Positions 16,464 through 24,589 of a stretch of DNA of 64,000 bases are shown piece by piece. Position 1 is the first letter of the stretch, and each line of letters begins with the position of its first letter. The notes beneath the pieces are model-generated. The model searched no databases and was not told the DNA's origin. It worked only from the letters and a program-made list of their open reading frames with translations. Source of the DNA: Rufibacter sp. DG15C (lineage in GTDB: Bacteria; Bacteroidota; Bacteroidia; Cytophagales; Hymenobacteraceae); the NCBI RefSeq assembly GCF_001577755.1, contig NZ_CP010776.1:2728001-2792000 (forward strand), written 5' to 3'. Made by a program: the position numbers and the translations under genes.

Positions 16464-17555
16464 ATGAATACCGCGCTCCAGACCTCAGATGAAATCTTCT
16501 ACCAGGCCCTGGTGGCCAAGGACGTCAGTTATGAAGGGACGTTCATTGCGGGCGTAAAAACCACGGGCATCTTCTGCCGGCCTACCTGCACGGCGCGCAA
16601 ACCCAAACGCGAAAACGTGGAGTTCTTCAAGACGACCAAAGAGGCCATTCTGCACGGGTATCGTCCTTGCAAGGTATGCTCGCCGCTGGAGAAGATGGGG
16701 GAGACGCCCTCGTACATCCAGGAGATTCTGCAGGAGATTAACCAAGACCCTTCTATCAAGTTCAAGGATTGGGATTTGGAGCAACGCGGCATAGAGCCCA
16801 GCAAGATTAGGCGCTGGTTTCTGAAGAACCACGGCATCACGTTCCATGCCTACCAGCGCATGTGCCGCATCAACTCGGCGTTCAAGAAAATACAGAGCGG
16901 CGAGGCGGTGACGGCCGTAGCCTTTGACTCGGGCTATGACTCCTTGAGCGGCTTTACAGATTCTTTCAAGTCTATTTTTGGCGTGGCTCCGTCGCTCAGC
17001 AAAGAGCAGCGCATCATTCACCTCACCCGCTTACAGACGCCTTTGGGCACCATGTATGCCTGCGCCGTGGAAGAAGGCATCTGCCTACTAGAATTCACCG
17101 ACCGCCGCATGCTGGAAACTGAATTCAAGGCACTAACCAAGCTTTTGAACGGCACCCTGGTGCAAGGCGAGAGCCATTATTTTGCGCAACTGAACCAAGA
17201 ACTGGAAGAGTATTTTGCCGGAAAGCGGCAAATCTTTACCGTTCCTCTAGTTACCCCGGGTACGGCCTTTCAGAATCAGGTATGGCAGGTGTTGCAGGAA
17301 ATTCCATATGGGACCACGCGCTCCTATAAACAGCAGTCCATCGCCTTGAACAACCTGGGTGCCATCAGGGCGGTGGCGCAGGCCAACGGCATGAACCGCA
17401 TCTCCATTTTAATCCCATGTCACCGCGTTATTGGCGAAGACGGAAGCCTTACGGGTTACGGCGGCGGCTTGTGGCGCAAGAAATGGCTGTTGGATTTAGA
17501 GCGGGAACATAGCCCGGTTGAAATGAAGGCAGGTCAACAGACAGCTTTGTTTTAA
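16464..17555 (+). CDS. ada: Ada: methylated-DNA repair methyltransferase and transcriptional activator
   Basis: A 363-residue protein with all three Ada modules. The N-terminal zinc domain has Cys38, Cys42, Cys69 and Cys72, the same spacing as E. coli Ada, where Cys38 accepts methyl groups from phosphotriesters. An AraC-type helix-turn-helix follows (about 85-185), then the O6-methylguanine methyltransferase domain with the PCHRV active site (Cys near 319) and a conserved GYGGGLWRKKWLL. In E. coli, methylation turns it into an activator of the adaptive response. It follows the PEPM-like gene by one base. Confidence 0.95.
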   Translation: MNTALQTSDEIFYQALVAKDVSYEGTFIAGVKTTGIFCRPTCTARKPKRENVEFFKTTKEAILHGYRPCKVCSPLEKMGETPSYIQEILQEINQDPSIKFKDWDLEQRGIEPSKIRRWFLKNHGITFHAYQRMCRINSAFKKIQSGEAVTAVAFDSGYDSLSGFTDSFKSIFGVAPSLSKEQRIIHLTRLQTPLGTMYACAVEEGICLLEFTDRRMLETEFKALTKLLNGTLVQGESHYFAQLNQELEEYFAGKRQIFTVPLVTPGTAFQNQVWQVLQEIPYGTTRSYKQQSIALNNLGAIRAVAQANGMNRISILIPCHRVIGEDGSLTGYGGGLWRKKWLLDLEREHSPVEMKAGQQTALF

Positions 17556-17569
17556 ATCTGAGCGCTAAT

Positions 17570-17618
17570 AAAAACGGTTCGGGCTGACTCTAGGGTAGAT
17601 GCAGCCCGAACCGTTTTT
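17570..17618 (+). terminator. Terminator after ada
   Basis: A perfect 17-base inverted repeat (AAAAACGGTTCGGGCTG and complement, 15-base interval) ending in TTTTT. The tract is also part of the left arm of PAL38 copy 7. Confidence 0.9.
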
Positions 17619-17649
17619 GGCTTGTTTTCAGCAAAAGAGGCTAAAAACG
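17612..17649. repeat. PAL38 palindrome, copy 7
   Basis: Left arm CGTTTTTGGCTTGTTTT overlaps the ada terminator; loop CAGC; right arm AAAAGAGGCTAAAAACG. Confidence 0.88.
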
Positions 17650-17686
17650 AATTTAAATCATTTACCAACCCTGAACTCCCTCTTAG

Positions 17687-17824
17687 TCATCCTGAAAGGA
17701 CCTTGTGGGAAAACTAGATATACGCAGGCTATGAAACCGTACTTTACATTCGTAATAACGGAGGTTGGCTTTTCATTTTTAGCAAGCGCATTTACAACTT
17801 GCCCACAAGGTCCTTTCAGGATGA
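17687..17824. mobile_element. MITE-like element with perfect 23-base terminal inverted repeats
   Basis: Left end 17687-17709 begins TCATCCTGAAAGGACC; right end 17802-17824 is its exact reverse complement. The 92-base interior has no gene. It lies between the convergent ada and M28 peptidase genes within the 311-base gap 17556-17866. No clear target-site duplication was seen, and no second copy occurs in this window. It could also be a large hairpin acting on the convergent transcripts. Confidence 0.6.
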
Positions 17825-17866
17825 CAAAAGGGAATGAGAAGAGGACTTCATACCTAAGTATTTTGT

Positions 17867-19549
17867 TTACTTCTTCGGCATATATTTATCCCTTACGGCT
17901 TTAAACTCAGAACCGGCTTTCCATTGCGGCCACTCATTGGAGAAGGCCAGGCGTCTGCCCAACTGGTACAGAAGCTGTAAGTCTGCTACGGCGCCGTCCA
18001 TCTTGAAGGCCTCGTTGACCTGGTCGTTGGGCTTGTGGTAGATGTTGGTGGTGAAGTCCTCCAGCAGTTGTTTGCCTTTCTCTTTGCCTAGGGCAATATG
18101 GTCGGTGCCCATGCCGGTGAACAAGGCCGGTACGCCTGTCCTGGCGAAGTTGAAGTGGTCTGAGCGGTAGTACAGGCCGGCCTCGGGCTTAGGGTCGCGG
18201 GCAATGTAACGGCCTGCTTTTTTGGCTTCCTCGGCTAGCATCTCTTCCAACTCAGACTGCCCCATGCCAATCAATACAATGTCTTTGGTGGCGCCGTAAG
18301 GGTTGAGCATGTCCATGTTCAGGTTGGCCACGGTTTTCTCTTTGGCGAATGTGGGGTTGTCCGCGTAGTGCGCCGACCCCAGCAAACCTTGCTCCTCGGC
18401 GGTCACCGACAACAACACCACGGTTCTGTCAGGATTTTGCCCACTGTCTTTGAACGCCTTGGCCACGGCCAGTAGACCGGCGGTCCCGCTGGCGTTGTCG
18501 GCGGCGCCGTTGTAGATGCTGTCGTTCTGGTCGTTCTTCTTACCGATGCCCAGGTGGTCCCAGTGCGCCGAATAGACGATGGCCTCCTCAGGGCGTTTAT
18601 CTCCGGTAATCTTGGCGATGAAGTTGTACGATTTGTCATACTTGGCCTTGGCTTGTAACGATGTGCTCACGGTCAACCCCAAAGGTCCGCCTTTGAAACC
18701 AGGCTTAGCGGCACGGGCCAGCTCTGCTTGGTAGTTCTTGCCGGCGGCTGCAAACAGCTTCTCGGCGACTGGTGTGGTAATCCAGCCCTCCATGGCGTTG
18801 CGGTGTACGTCTTTGCCTTTGGGCGCAAGGTAGAACTTGGAGGTGTTCCAATTGTTTTGCACAATCTTGAAACCGTAGCCGGCGGGTTCGTCGGCGTGTA
18901 CAATCAGACAGCCTTTGGCGCCTTGGCGGGCGGCCTCTTCCAGCTTGTAGGTCCAGCGGCCATAGTAGGTCATGGTCTTGCCTTTGAAGAAGGTAGTGTC
19001 CTGGGAGTAGAAGCCCGGGTCACTCACGATTACTACGGCAATTTTGTCTTTCACGTCCAGGCCGGCGTAGTCGTTCCACTTGTACTCGGGTGCCACAATC
19101 CCGAAGCCCGCAAACACCAGTTCGGTGTCTTTGATGGTCACGTTCGCATCGGGGCGTCTGGCCCACACCACATAGTCTTCCAAGCCTTTCAAGGTCAGGG
19201 TCTGCTTGCCCTTCACGGTCATGGTGGGCGCCGCGGTAGAGGTGATTTCCACCATGGGCACTTCCTGCAAGAAACTGTCGCCGTTGCCCGGTTCCAGTCC
19301 TAGCGCCTTGGCTTCTTTCTCCAGGTATGCCAGGGTTTTCTTCTCGCCGTTGGTGAAAGGCTTGCGGCCTTCCATGTCATCAGCGGCAATGGCAGTCACG
19401 TAGGTTTTGTAGCTGTCCAGGGTGACTTCTGACCCAGCAGTCTTAGCCGTAGAGGTGGTGGAAGTGGTTTCCTTGGTGCCTCCAGATTGGCAACCCGCTA
19501 AAATCCAAAGGCTCAAGGGAATGGCCCAGAAGTATGTGCGTTTCATCAT
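17867..19549 (-). CDS. M28 family peptidase lipoprotein with PA-type insert
   Basis: A 560-residue lipoprotein (signal ends ILAGC). Residues ~90-300 include a protease-associated-type region (DYAGLDVKDKIAVVIV). The catalytic domain has YSAHWDHLG, GAADNASG, TAEEQGLLGS and NMDML; later YYRSDHFNFA and the IYHKPNDQ segment supply the remaining zinc ligand. The architecture matches exported aminopeptidases of the M28 family (peptidase Y/PSMA-like relatives). Likely anchored in an outer or inner membrane leaflet, digesting peptides. Gene stands alone, start ATG 19549. Confidence 0.9.
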   Translation of the reverse strand: MMKRTYFWAIPLSLWILAGCQSGGTKETTSTTSTAKTAGSEVTLDSYKTYVTAIAADDMEGRKPFTNGEKKTLAYLEKEAKALGLEPGNGDSFLQEVPMVEITSTAAPTMTVKGKQTLTLKGLEDYVVWARRPDANVTIKDTELVFAGFGIVAPEYKWNDYAGLDVKDKIAVVIVSDPGFYSQDTTFFKGKTMTYYGRWTYKLEEAARQGAKGCLIVHADEPAGYGFKIVQNNWNTSKFYLAPKGKDVHRNAMEGWITTPVAEKLFAAAGKNYQAELARAAKPGFKGGPLGLTVSTSLQAKAKYDKSYNFIAKITGDKRPEEAIVYSAHWDHLGIGKKNDQNDSIYNGAADNASGTAGLLAVAKAFKDSGQNPDRTVVLLSVTAEEQGLLGSAHYADNPTFAKEKTVANLNMDMLNPYGATKDIVLIGMGQSELEEMLAEEAKKAGRYIARDPKPEAGLYYRSDHFNFARTGVPALFTGMGTDHIALGKEKGKQLLEDFTTNIYHKPNDQVNEAFKMDGAVADLQLLYQLGRRLAFSNEWPQWKAGSEFKAVRDKYMPKK

Positions 19550-19640
19550 AGTTTATTTGTTTGGTGAGGTGTAGTTCTTATTTCGAAAAATAGACATTAA
19601 TCTTCAATGTAAAAATCTTAGGCAGAGATACATGGCCATT

Positions 19641-19678
19641 CGTTTTTGCCTTATTTTCTCCAAAACAGGCCAAAAACG
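19641..19678. repeat. PAL38 palindrome, copy 8
   Basis: CGTTTTTGCCTTATTTT, loop CTCC, right arm AAAACAGGCCAAAAACG (ideal). Upstream of the minus-strand M28 gene and just beyond the terminator of the SDR gene. Confidence 0.88.
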
Positions 19679-19706
19679 GAAAGTAAGAGTTGGAATGCCG
19701 TTCAAT

Positions 19707-19744
19707 AAAAAAGGGCTTCCGCTAGAAAGCAGAAGCCCTTTAAA
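19707..19744 (-). terminator. Terminator of the minus-strand SDR gene
   Basis: AAGGGCTTC / GAAGCCCTT stem with A and T tracts on both sides, 16 bases after the SDR stop. Confidence 0.85.
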
Positions 19745-19759
19745 AAGCAGAATGTCTAC

Positions 19760-20869
19760 TTACCGAAGGGTATTTTGAACATCCTGGGTGTTGATGAATT
19801 CTCGGTTTTGAAGATTACTCAAATCATCCAAGTCAGCGTGGTTATAGGATGTTTTTACGCCATTCTTTTTGGAGTTGCTGTTGACCAAAGCCAACACGGC
19901 GGCTCCGGCGGCCAAGGCCAAAACGCCCACTTTTACCGGGTTGGTTTTTGCGCGGGTGTACAGACTGGTTTTCATGACGTAGCCATTGTGGTGGCCGCGT
20001 ATTTCGCCGGCGGTAGAAGGCCGGTGCAAGGAACCGTTTCTGTTGGTGACCGGTCCGTCTTCTAACTGGGCCTCAGACATCATCTTAGCACTCACCCAGT
20101 CCATCAAGCCTGGGAAGCGCTTGTTCAAGGCGCTCATCACTTTGGCGCCGCCGCCTACCATGATGTCGCGGTGCGGGTGCGTGGCCGCCTCCAAAATGGC
20201 ATTGGCTACTTCTTCGGGGGTATATACCGGTGGGGGAAGGGTGAGGGCCTTGTCTGTGTAGTTCTTGGCGTGTTCTGGGTATGGCGTGTCAATACCGGCG
20301 GGCTTTATGAGCGTCACCGACACCGGAGCTTTGTCTTCCATCAATTCAATTCGCAAGGCATCTGTAAAGCCTTTCACGGCATGCTTGCTGGCCGCGTACA
20401 TGCCTTGCAACGGAATAGACACGTCAGACACCTCACTGCCCACGTTGATGATGGCGCCTCCTCTGTTTCTCAGGTGACGGGCGGCGGCTAAAGAGCCATA
20501 GACTACGCCCCAGAAATTAGTGTCAAACAGACGGCGGTTGTCTTCATCGGTGACCTCATCCAGACGGCCGTAGATAGAAACCCCTGCATCGTTCACCCAG
20601 GTGTCAAACCCTCCGAACTCCCGCATAGCCACGTCCACTATCCATTGTACCTCTACCTGTCTTCCCACGTCTGCCACGCAGTGACGCGCCTCTCCGCCTG
20701 CATTTCTAATTTCCCGCTCAATCTGCTCTAGGGCTTCGCGGTTGCGGGCGGCCAAGACAACCTTGGCGCCTTGTTTAGCCGCCGATTTGGCTGTAGCCAA
20801 GCCAATGCCGCTAGAAGCGCCTGTGATGACAATTACCTGTTCCTTCAATGGTTTTAATGAAACTCCCAT
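19760..20869 (-). CDS. SDR-family oxidoreductase with C-terminal membrane segment
   Basis: A 369-residue protein: classical SDR core (TGASSGIG, NDAGVSIYG in place of NNAG, Ser in VGSEVSD, YAASK) followed by an extension. A hydrophobic span lies near residues 316-331 (VGVLALAAGAAVLALV), then an Asn/Asp-rich tail. Replacement of the first Asn of NNAG by NDAG is common in this subgroup. Such long SDRs with a distal anchor occur in many Cytophagales. Substrate unknown; no pathway partner adjoins it. Confidence 0.82.
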   Translation of the reverse strand: MGVSLKPLKEQVIVITGASSGIGLATAKSAAKQGAKVVLAARNREALEQIEREIRNAGGEARHCVADVGRQVEVQWIVDVAMREFGGFDTWVNDAGVSIYGRLDEVTDEDNRRLFDTNFWGVVYGSLAAARHLRNRGGAIINVGSEVSDVSIPLQGMYAASKHAVKGFTDALRIELMEDKAPVSVTLIKPAGIDTPYPEHAKNYTDKALTLPPPVYTPEEVANAILEAATHPHRDIMVGGGAKVMSALNKRFPGLMDWVSAKMMSEAQLEDGPVTNRNGSLHRPSTAGEIRGHHNGYVMKTSLYTRAKTNPVKVGVLALAAGAAVLALVNSNSKKNGVKTSYNHADLDDLSNLQNREFINTQDVQNTLR

Positions 20870-21081
20870 ACTTACAATGTTAAATGAGTACTCAAATTCA
20901 AGTGATTACCTCATTTCTTACGGGGGCTAATTTCAATTGATACAGAAAAAATGCAAGCTTCACTAAGTTAATTAAATGCCGTTTCGCCTATATAGAAAGC
21001 CCTGATTTCTTTAAAAGTTTGGAGGAAGTTGTCAAATTAGGAGGAGGCAAAATTGCTTTCGCCATAGCGGTATCTACAAAT

Positions 21082-21116
21082 AAAAAAGGCGCTCCTAAAG
21101 TAGAAGCGCCTTTTTT
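21082..21116 (-). terminator. Terminator of the DPP-IV-like gene
   Basis: A perfect 12-base inverted repeat, AAAAAAGGCGCT and complement, with an 11-base loop. It lies in the 300-base gap 20870-21169, which otherwise holds only PAL38 copy 9 and AT-rich sequence upstream of the SDR gene. Confidence 0.88.
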
Positions 21117-21125
21117 AATGGCATC

Positions 21126-21163
21126 TGTTTTTGGCCTGATTTCCAGGAAACATGCCAGAAATG
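21126..21163. repeat. PAL38 palindrome, copy 9 (degenerate)
   Basis: TGTTTTTGGCCTGATTT, loop CCAG, degraded right arm GAAACATGCCAGAAATG. It ends 6 bases from the DPP-IV-like stop codon. Confidence 0.75.
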
Positions 21164-21169
21164 GAAATC

Positions 21170-23329
21170 CTATTTCAAATGCAAGTCAAAGTACTCAGTG
21201 ACCTTCTTGTACAGGTGCACACGGTCTTTGCCGCCCACGTTGTGTGGATGACCCGGATACACGAAGTAGTCCAGCAAAACACCCTCGTCCACGGCCTTTT
21301 TCAGGAAGGCCTGGCTGTGTTGCCACACCACCACGTCATCTACGGTGCCGTGAATCATGAGCAGCTTGCCTTTCAGGTTTTTGACGTGGTTGAGTAGGTT
21401 GGCGTTTTTGTAGCCTTCAGGGTTTTCTTGTGGGGTGTCCATGTAGCGCTCGGTGTACATGACTTCATAGAAGCTCCAGTCAATCACAGGACCGCCGGCC
21501 ACACCAACTTTGAATATGCCCGGCTGCTTGAGCATCAAAGAAGTGGTCATGAACCCGCCGTAGCTCCAGCCGTGCACGCCCAGACGGTTTTGGTCTACAT
21601 AGGGCAGTGATTTCAGGTACTTTACGCCTTTCATCTGGTCGCTTACTTCTGCTACGCCAGCGTTCCGGAAAATGGCTTGCTCAAATGCACGTCCTCTGTC
21701 TGCCGAGCCCCGGTTGTCTAACGTGAACACAATGTAGCCTTTCTGGGCCATGTATTGCATCCAGAGGTTAGAACCGCCCAACCAGCTGTTGGTAATCATT
21801 TGCGCATGCGGACCACCGTACACATACACCACCACCGGGTACTTCTTGCTCTTGTCAAAGTTGGGTGGCGTAATCAGGCGGCAGAACAGGTCGGTTCCGT
21901 CTTCGGCTTTGATGGGGAAGACAGTGGTCTCGCCTAAAGCGTAATCCTTTAGCGGGTCTGGCGCGGTCAACAGGGTCTTAGCTACTTTGTCCTTGTCCGT
22001 GTCCAGAATTCTAATGGTGCGCGGCGTAACTGGGCTGCTGTAGTTGTCAATGAAGTAATCCGCCTTCGGGCTGAGGGTCACGTTGTGCACGCCGCTGCCC
22101 TGGGTCATGCGGCCAATGCGTCCGCCGCCAGATAATTCCACAGAGTAGAGGTGGCGCTCCAAGGGGCTTTCAGCGGTGGCGGTATAGTAGACTTCTTTGC
22201 CGTTCGGGTTGAAGCCCACAATAGTTTTGACAATGAAGTCGCCTTGGGTCAATTGACTGATGAGCTTGCCGCTGGTGTTGTAGAGGTACAGGTGGTCATA
22301 GCCATCGCGCTCAGAGAACCATACAAACTGGTCTGGCTTGCCGGGCACAAAATACATTCCGCGTTCCGGCTCAATCCACTTGTCGTTCTTCTCTTCAAAT
22401 AAAGTTTTCACAAAGGCACCGGTAACGGCGTCATACTGGTTCAGCCACATCTGGTTCTGCGCACGGTTAACCACGGCTACATAAATGTGCTTCTCGTCAG
22501 GGCTCCAGGTGATGTTGGTCAGGTACTGCTCGGCGGGCTCGCCGGTTTTCAAGAACACGGTTTTGCCAGAGGCCACGTTGTAAACGCCCACGGTCACATG
22601 ATGGCTCTTGCCGCCGGCCATAGGGTATTTAATGTTATTGAGCGTAGCCGGCACCGTGCTAATGTCCACCAACGGGTAGTCGGTGACCATGGTCTGATCC
22701 ATGCGGTAATACGCCAAGCCGTTGCCACTCGGGCTCCAGAAGATGCCTTTGGTGATACCAAACTCCGAGCGGTGCGCCGCCTGACCGTTTACAATAGCCT
22801 CGTTGGTGTCCTGGGTAATTTGCTTGTTCTCCGTGCCGGGCTGGGAAAGGAACAGGTTGTTGCCTTTAGTGAAGGCCGAGCGCTGTTTGTTAGGCGCGAA
22901 ATCCACATTCTCCGCGGCCGCATCCATGGCGTAGAATTTTTGCGCCGTTTTGGTTTGCATGTTAAAGCGGTACAGCTGGCCTTTTTGGTTAATGAATACC
23001 TCATTGCTGTTCAGCCACTGTAAGCCATTTACGGTGGAGATTTTGCTTCCGCCGGCTTTCTCTATGGCACTGCTCACTTCTGCGGCAGTCAAGATGGTCT
23101 TGGCGTTGTCCTTGATGCCGCCGCGCAGGAGTTGGTCGTTTTTGTCAGAAACGTAGCTATACTCATCGGTTCCCGGCACCCACGTAAGCTGACGCAGGTT
23201 GGCAGGGTTCAGGCTGGGATTGAGGAAGGCGTCCTCCATGGTGAGCTGCTTGTTCTGGGCCAGCGTGGGTAGGACCAGAAGGGCGGCAAACCACAACAAA
23301 GAGAGTTTTTTGAGTGTTGGTTGGTACAT
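21170..23329 (-). CDS. DPP-IV-like S9 prolyl oligopeptidase
   Basis: A 719-residue secreted serine peptidase (signal peptide ends near LPTLAQ). Residues ~30-480 form the DPP-IV-type beta-propeller; the alpha/beta-hydrolase domain follows. Catalytic Ser is in HGWSYGGFM, Asp in HGTVDDVV and His in YPGHPHNV. A YVYGGPHAQ segment precedes the nucleophile as in dipeptidyl peptidases. The enzyme probably releases Xaa-Pro dipeptides in the periplasm, complementing the Xaa-Pro aminopeptidase encoded 6 kb away. The gene is single, with its own terminator. Confidence 0.92.
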   Translation of the reverse strand: MYQPTLKKLSLLWFAALLVLPTLAQNKQLTMEDAFLNPSLNPANLRQLTWVPGTDEYSYVSDKNDQLLRGGIKDNAKTILTAAEVSSAIEKAGGSKISTVNGLQWLNSNEVFINQKGQLYRFNMQTKTAQKFYAMDAAAENVDFAPNKQRSAFTKGNNLFLSQPGTENKQITQDTNEAIVNGQAAHRSEFGITKGIFWSPSGNGLAYYRMDQTMVTDYPLVDISTVPATLNNIKYPMAGGKSHHVTVGVYNVASGKTVFLKTGEPAEQYLTNITWSPDEKHIYVAVVNRAQNQMWLNQYDAVTGAFVKTLFEEKNDKWIEPERGMYFVPGKPDQFVWFSERDGYDHLYLYNTSGKLISQLTQGDFIVKTIVGFNPNGKEVYYTATAESPLERHLYSVELSGGGRIGRMTQGSGVHNVTLSPKADYFIDNYSSPVTPRTIRILDTDKDKVAKTLLTAPDPLKDYALGETTVFPIKAEDGTDLFCRLITPPNFDKSKKYPVVVYVYGGPHAQMITNSWLGGSNLWMQYMAQKGYIVFTLDNRGSADRGRAFEQAIFRNAGVAEVSDQMKGVKYLKSLPYVDQNRLGVHGWSYGGFMTTSLMLKQPGIFKVGVAGGPVIDWSFYEVMYTERYMDTPQENPEGYKNANLLNHVKNLKGKLLMIHGTVDDVVVWQHSQAFLKKAVDEGVLLDYFVYPGHPHNVGGKDRVHLYKKVTEYFDLHLK

Positions 23330-23529
23330 GTCTTGGGTAGAATTAAATACTGGTTTCCTCCGGTAAAGTGCCTGCGGCGTAAGAGGATTAGTAAGTGCTT
23401 AACTGGTCAAAAATAAGTCCAAAGTATTGGTTTTTCAGGAACAACGGGCATTTTTTATCTGTTTTACTTTTGCTGAGGCCCACAAAGGTTGTGCTTCTTT
23501 AACTCAGGTCTACTATGTAACTTTGCGTT

Positions 23530-23814
23530 ATGGACATTTTAACTGAAATTCTGGAGCAGGAAGACGTATTGGTGCTGGAGGAAGAGACCACCGACCTACG
23601 TGAACTGGTGGTGTTCAATGACGACGTCAATACGTTTGACCACGTCATCAACACCTTGGTGCAGGTGTGTCGCCACTCGCAGGAGCAGGCAGAACAGTGT
23701 ACCATGCTTATCCATTACAAAGGAAAGTGCACCGTCAAGCTGGGTTCTTTCACAGAGCTACAGTCCATGTGCACGGCCATCCATGACCGGGGTATCTCAG
23801 CGGATATTGTTTAA
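23530..23814 (+). CDS. clpS: ATP-dependent Clp protease adaptor ClpS
   Basis: A 94-residue adaptor that delivers N-degron substrates to ClpAP-type proteases. The core VVFNDDVNTFDHVI carries the hallmark NDD/T-F substrate-binding and ClpA-contact residues, followed by EQAEQCTMLIHYKGKCTVK and LQSMCTAIHDRGISADI. An acidic N-terminal tail is typical. A TAACTTTG box (23518-23525) lies just 4 bases before the ATG; it resembles the Bacteroidota -7 element, but no matched -33 element was found. recR starts 15 bases downstream, so the two are probably co-transcribed. Confidence 0.93.
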   Translation: MDILTEILEQEDVLVLEEETTDLRELVVFNDDVNTFDHVINTLVQVCRHSQEQAEQCTMLIHYKGKCTVKLGSFTELQSMCTAIHDRGISADIV

Positions 23815-23829
23815 ACCTGAACTGACTGG

Positions 23830-24438
23830 ATGAATTTTCCCTCTAAGCTAATTGAGAACGCGGTAGAGGAGCTGGCCAAGTTGCCAGGCGTGGGTAAGAA
23901 AACTGCCCTGCGTTTGGTGTTGCACCTGCTCAAAGCCGAAACCGAAGATACGAAAAGCCTCTCTGAAGCCTTGGTGCGCATGCGTACGGGCATCAGGTAC
24001 TGCAAGACCTGCCACAACATCTCTGACCAGGACGTGTGCGGCATCTGCGCCAACCCCTTGCGCGACCGCTCGCTGCTCTGCGTAGTGAGTGACATGCGTG
24101 ACGTGATTGCCATTGAGAACACGTCCCAGTACAAAGGCGTGTACCACGTGCTGGGCGGCGTCATTTCTCCTTTGGAAGGCATCGGCCCGGCAGATTTGAA
24201 GATACAGTCCTTGGTGGAGCGTCTCCCGTCCTCGGGAGTGAAAGAGATTATCTTGGCCCTGAGCCCGACTATGGAAGGAGACACGACTTCTTTCTACCTG
24301 ACGCGCAAGCTCAAGGACTTTCCTGCCCGCATCTCCAGCATTGCCCGTGGCGTGCCGGTAGGCGGAGAACTGGAGTACACCGATGAGATTACGCTGGGTA
24401 GAAGCATTCTGGACCGGACGGCCTACAGCCAAGTCTAG
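23830..24438 (+). CDS. recR: Recombination mediator RecR
   Basis: A 202-residue DNA-repair protein, full length. The N-terminal helix-hairpin-helix is LAKLPGVGKKTALRL; the zinc finger CKTCHN...CGICANP follows, then a Toprim domain with VVSDMRDVIAIE and a Walker-like C-terminal part (GVPVGGELEYTD). RecR works with RecO and RecF to load RecA on gaps. It lies 15 bases after clpS; PAL38 copy 10 begins 2 bases after its stop. Confidence 0.96.
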   Translation: MNFPSKLIENAVEELAKLPGVGKKTALRLVLHLLKAETEDTKSLSEALVRMRTGIRYCKTCHNISDQDVCGICANPLRDRSLLCVVSDMRDVIAIENTSQYKGVYHVLGGVISPLEGIGPADLKIQSLVERLPSSGVKEIILALSPTMEGDTTSFYLTRKLKDFPARISSIARGVPVGGELEYTDEITLGRSILDRTAYSQV

Positions 24439-24439
24439 G

Positions 24440-24478
24440 CGTTTTTTGCCTCTTTTTCTAGAAAACACCCCAAAAACG
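24440..24478. repeat. PAL38 palindrome, copy 10
   Basis: Starts 2 bases after the recR stop. One extra T in the left arm (39 bases in total), loop TCTA, right arm GAAAACACCCCAAAAACG. Confidence 0.8.
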
Positions 24479-24589
24479 ATAGAAGAGCAGGGACGCAAGT
24501 TCCTGCTTTTTTTGTGCCCTGGCAGGACGGTAGTATGCCGGCCTTTTGGTAAATTTCTGGATATTTGTTTTTTGCTAACGCCTCTGGGT

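Noticed and set aside
17599-17904. Open frame across the ada terminator, PAL38 copy 7 and the MITE-like element
   Set aside because: Translation consists of repeat sequence only and overlaps two unrelated non-coding structures.
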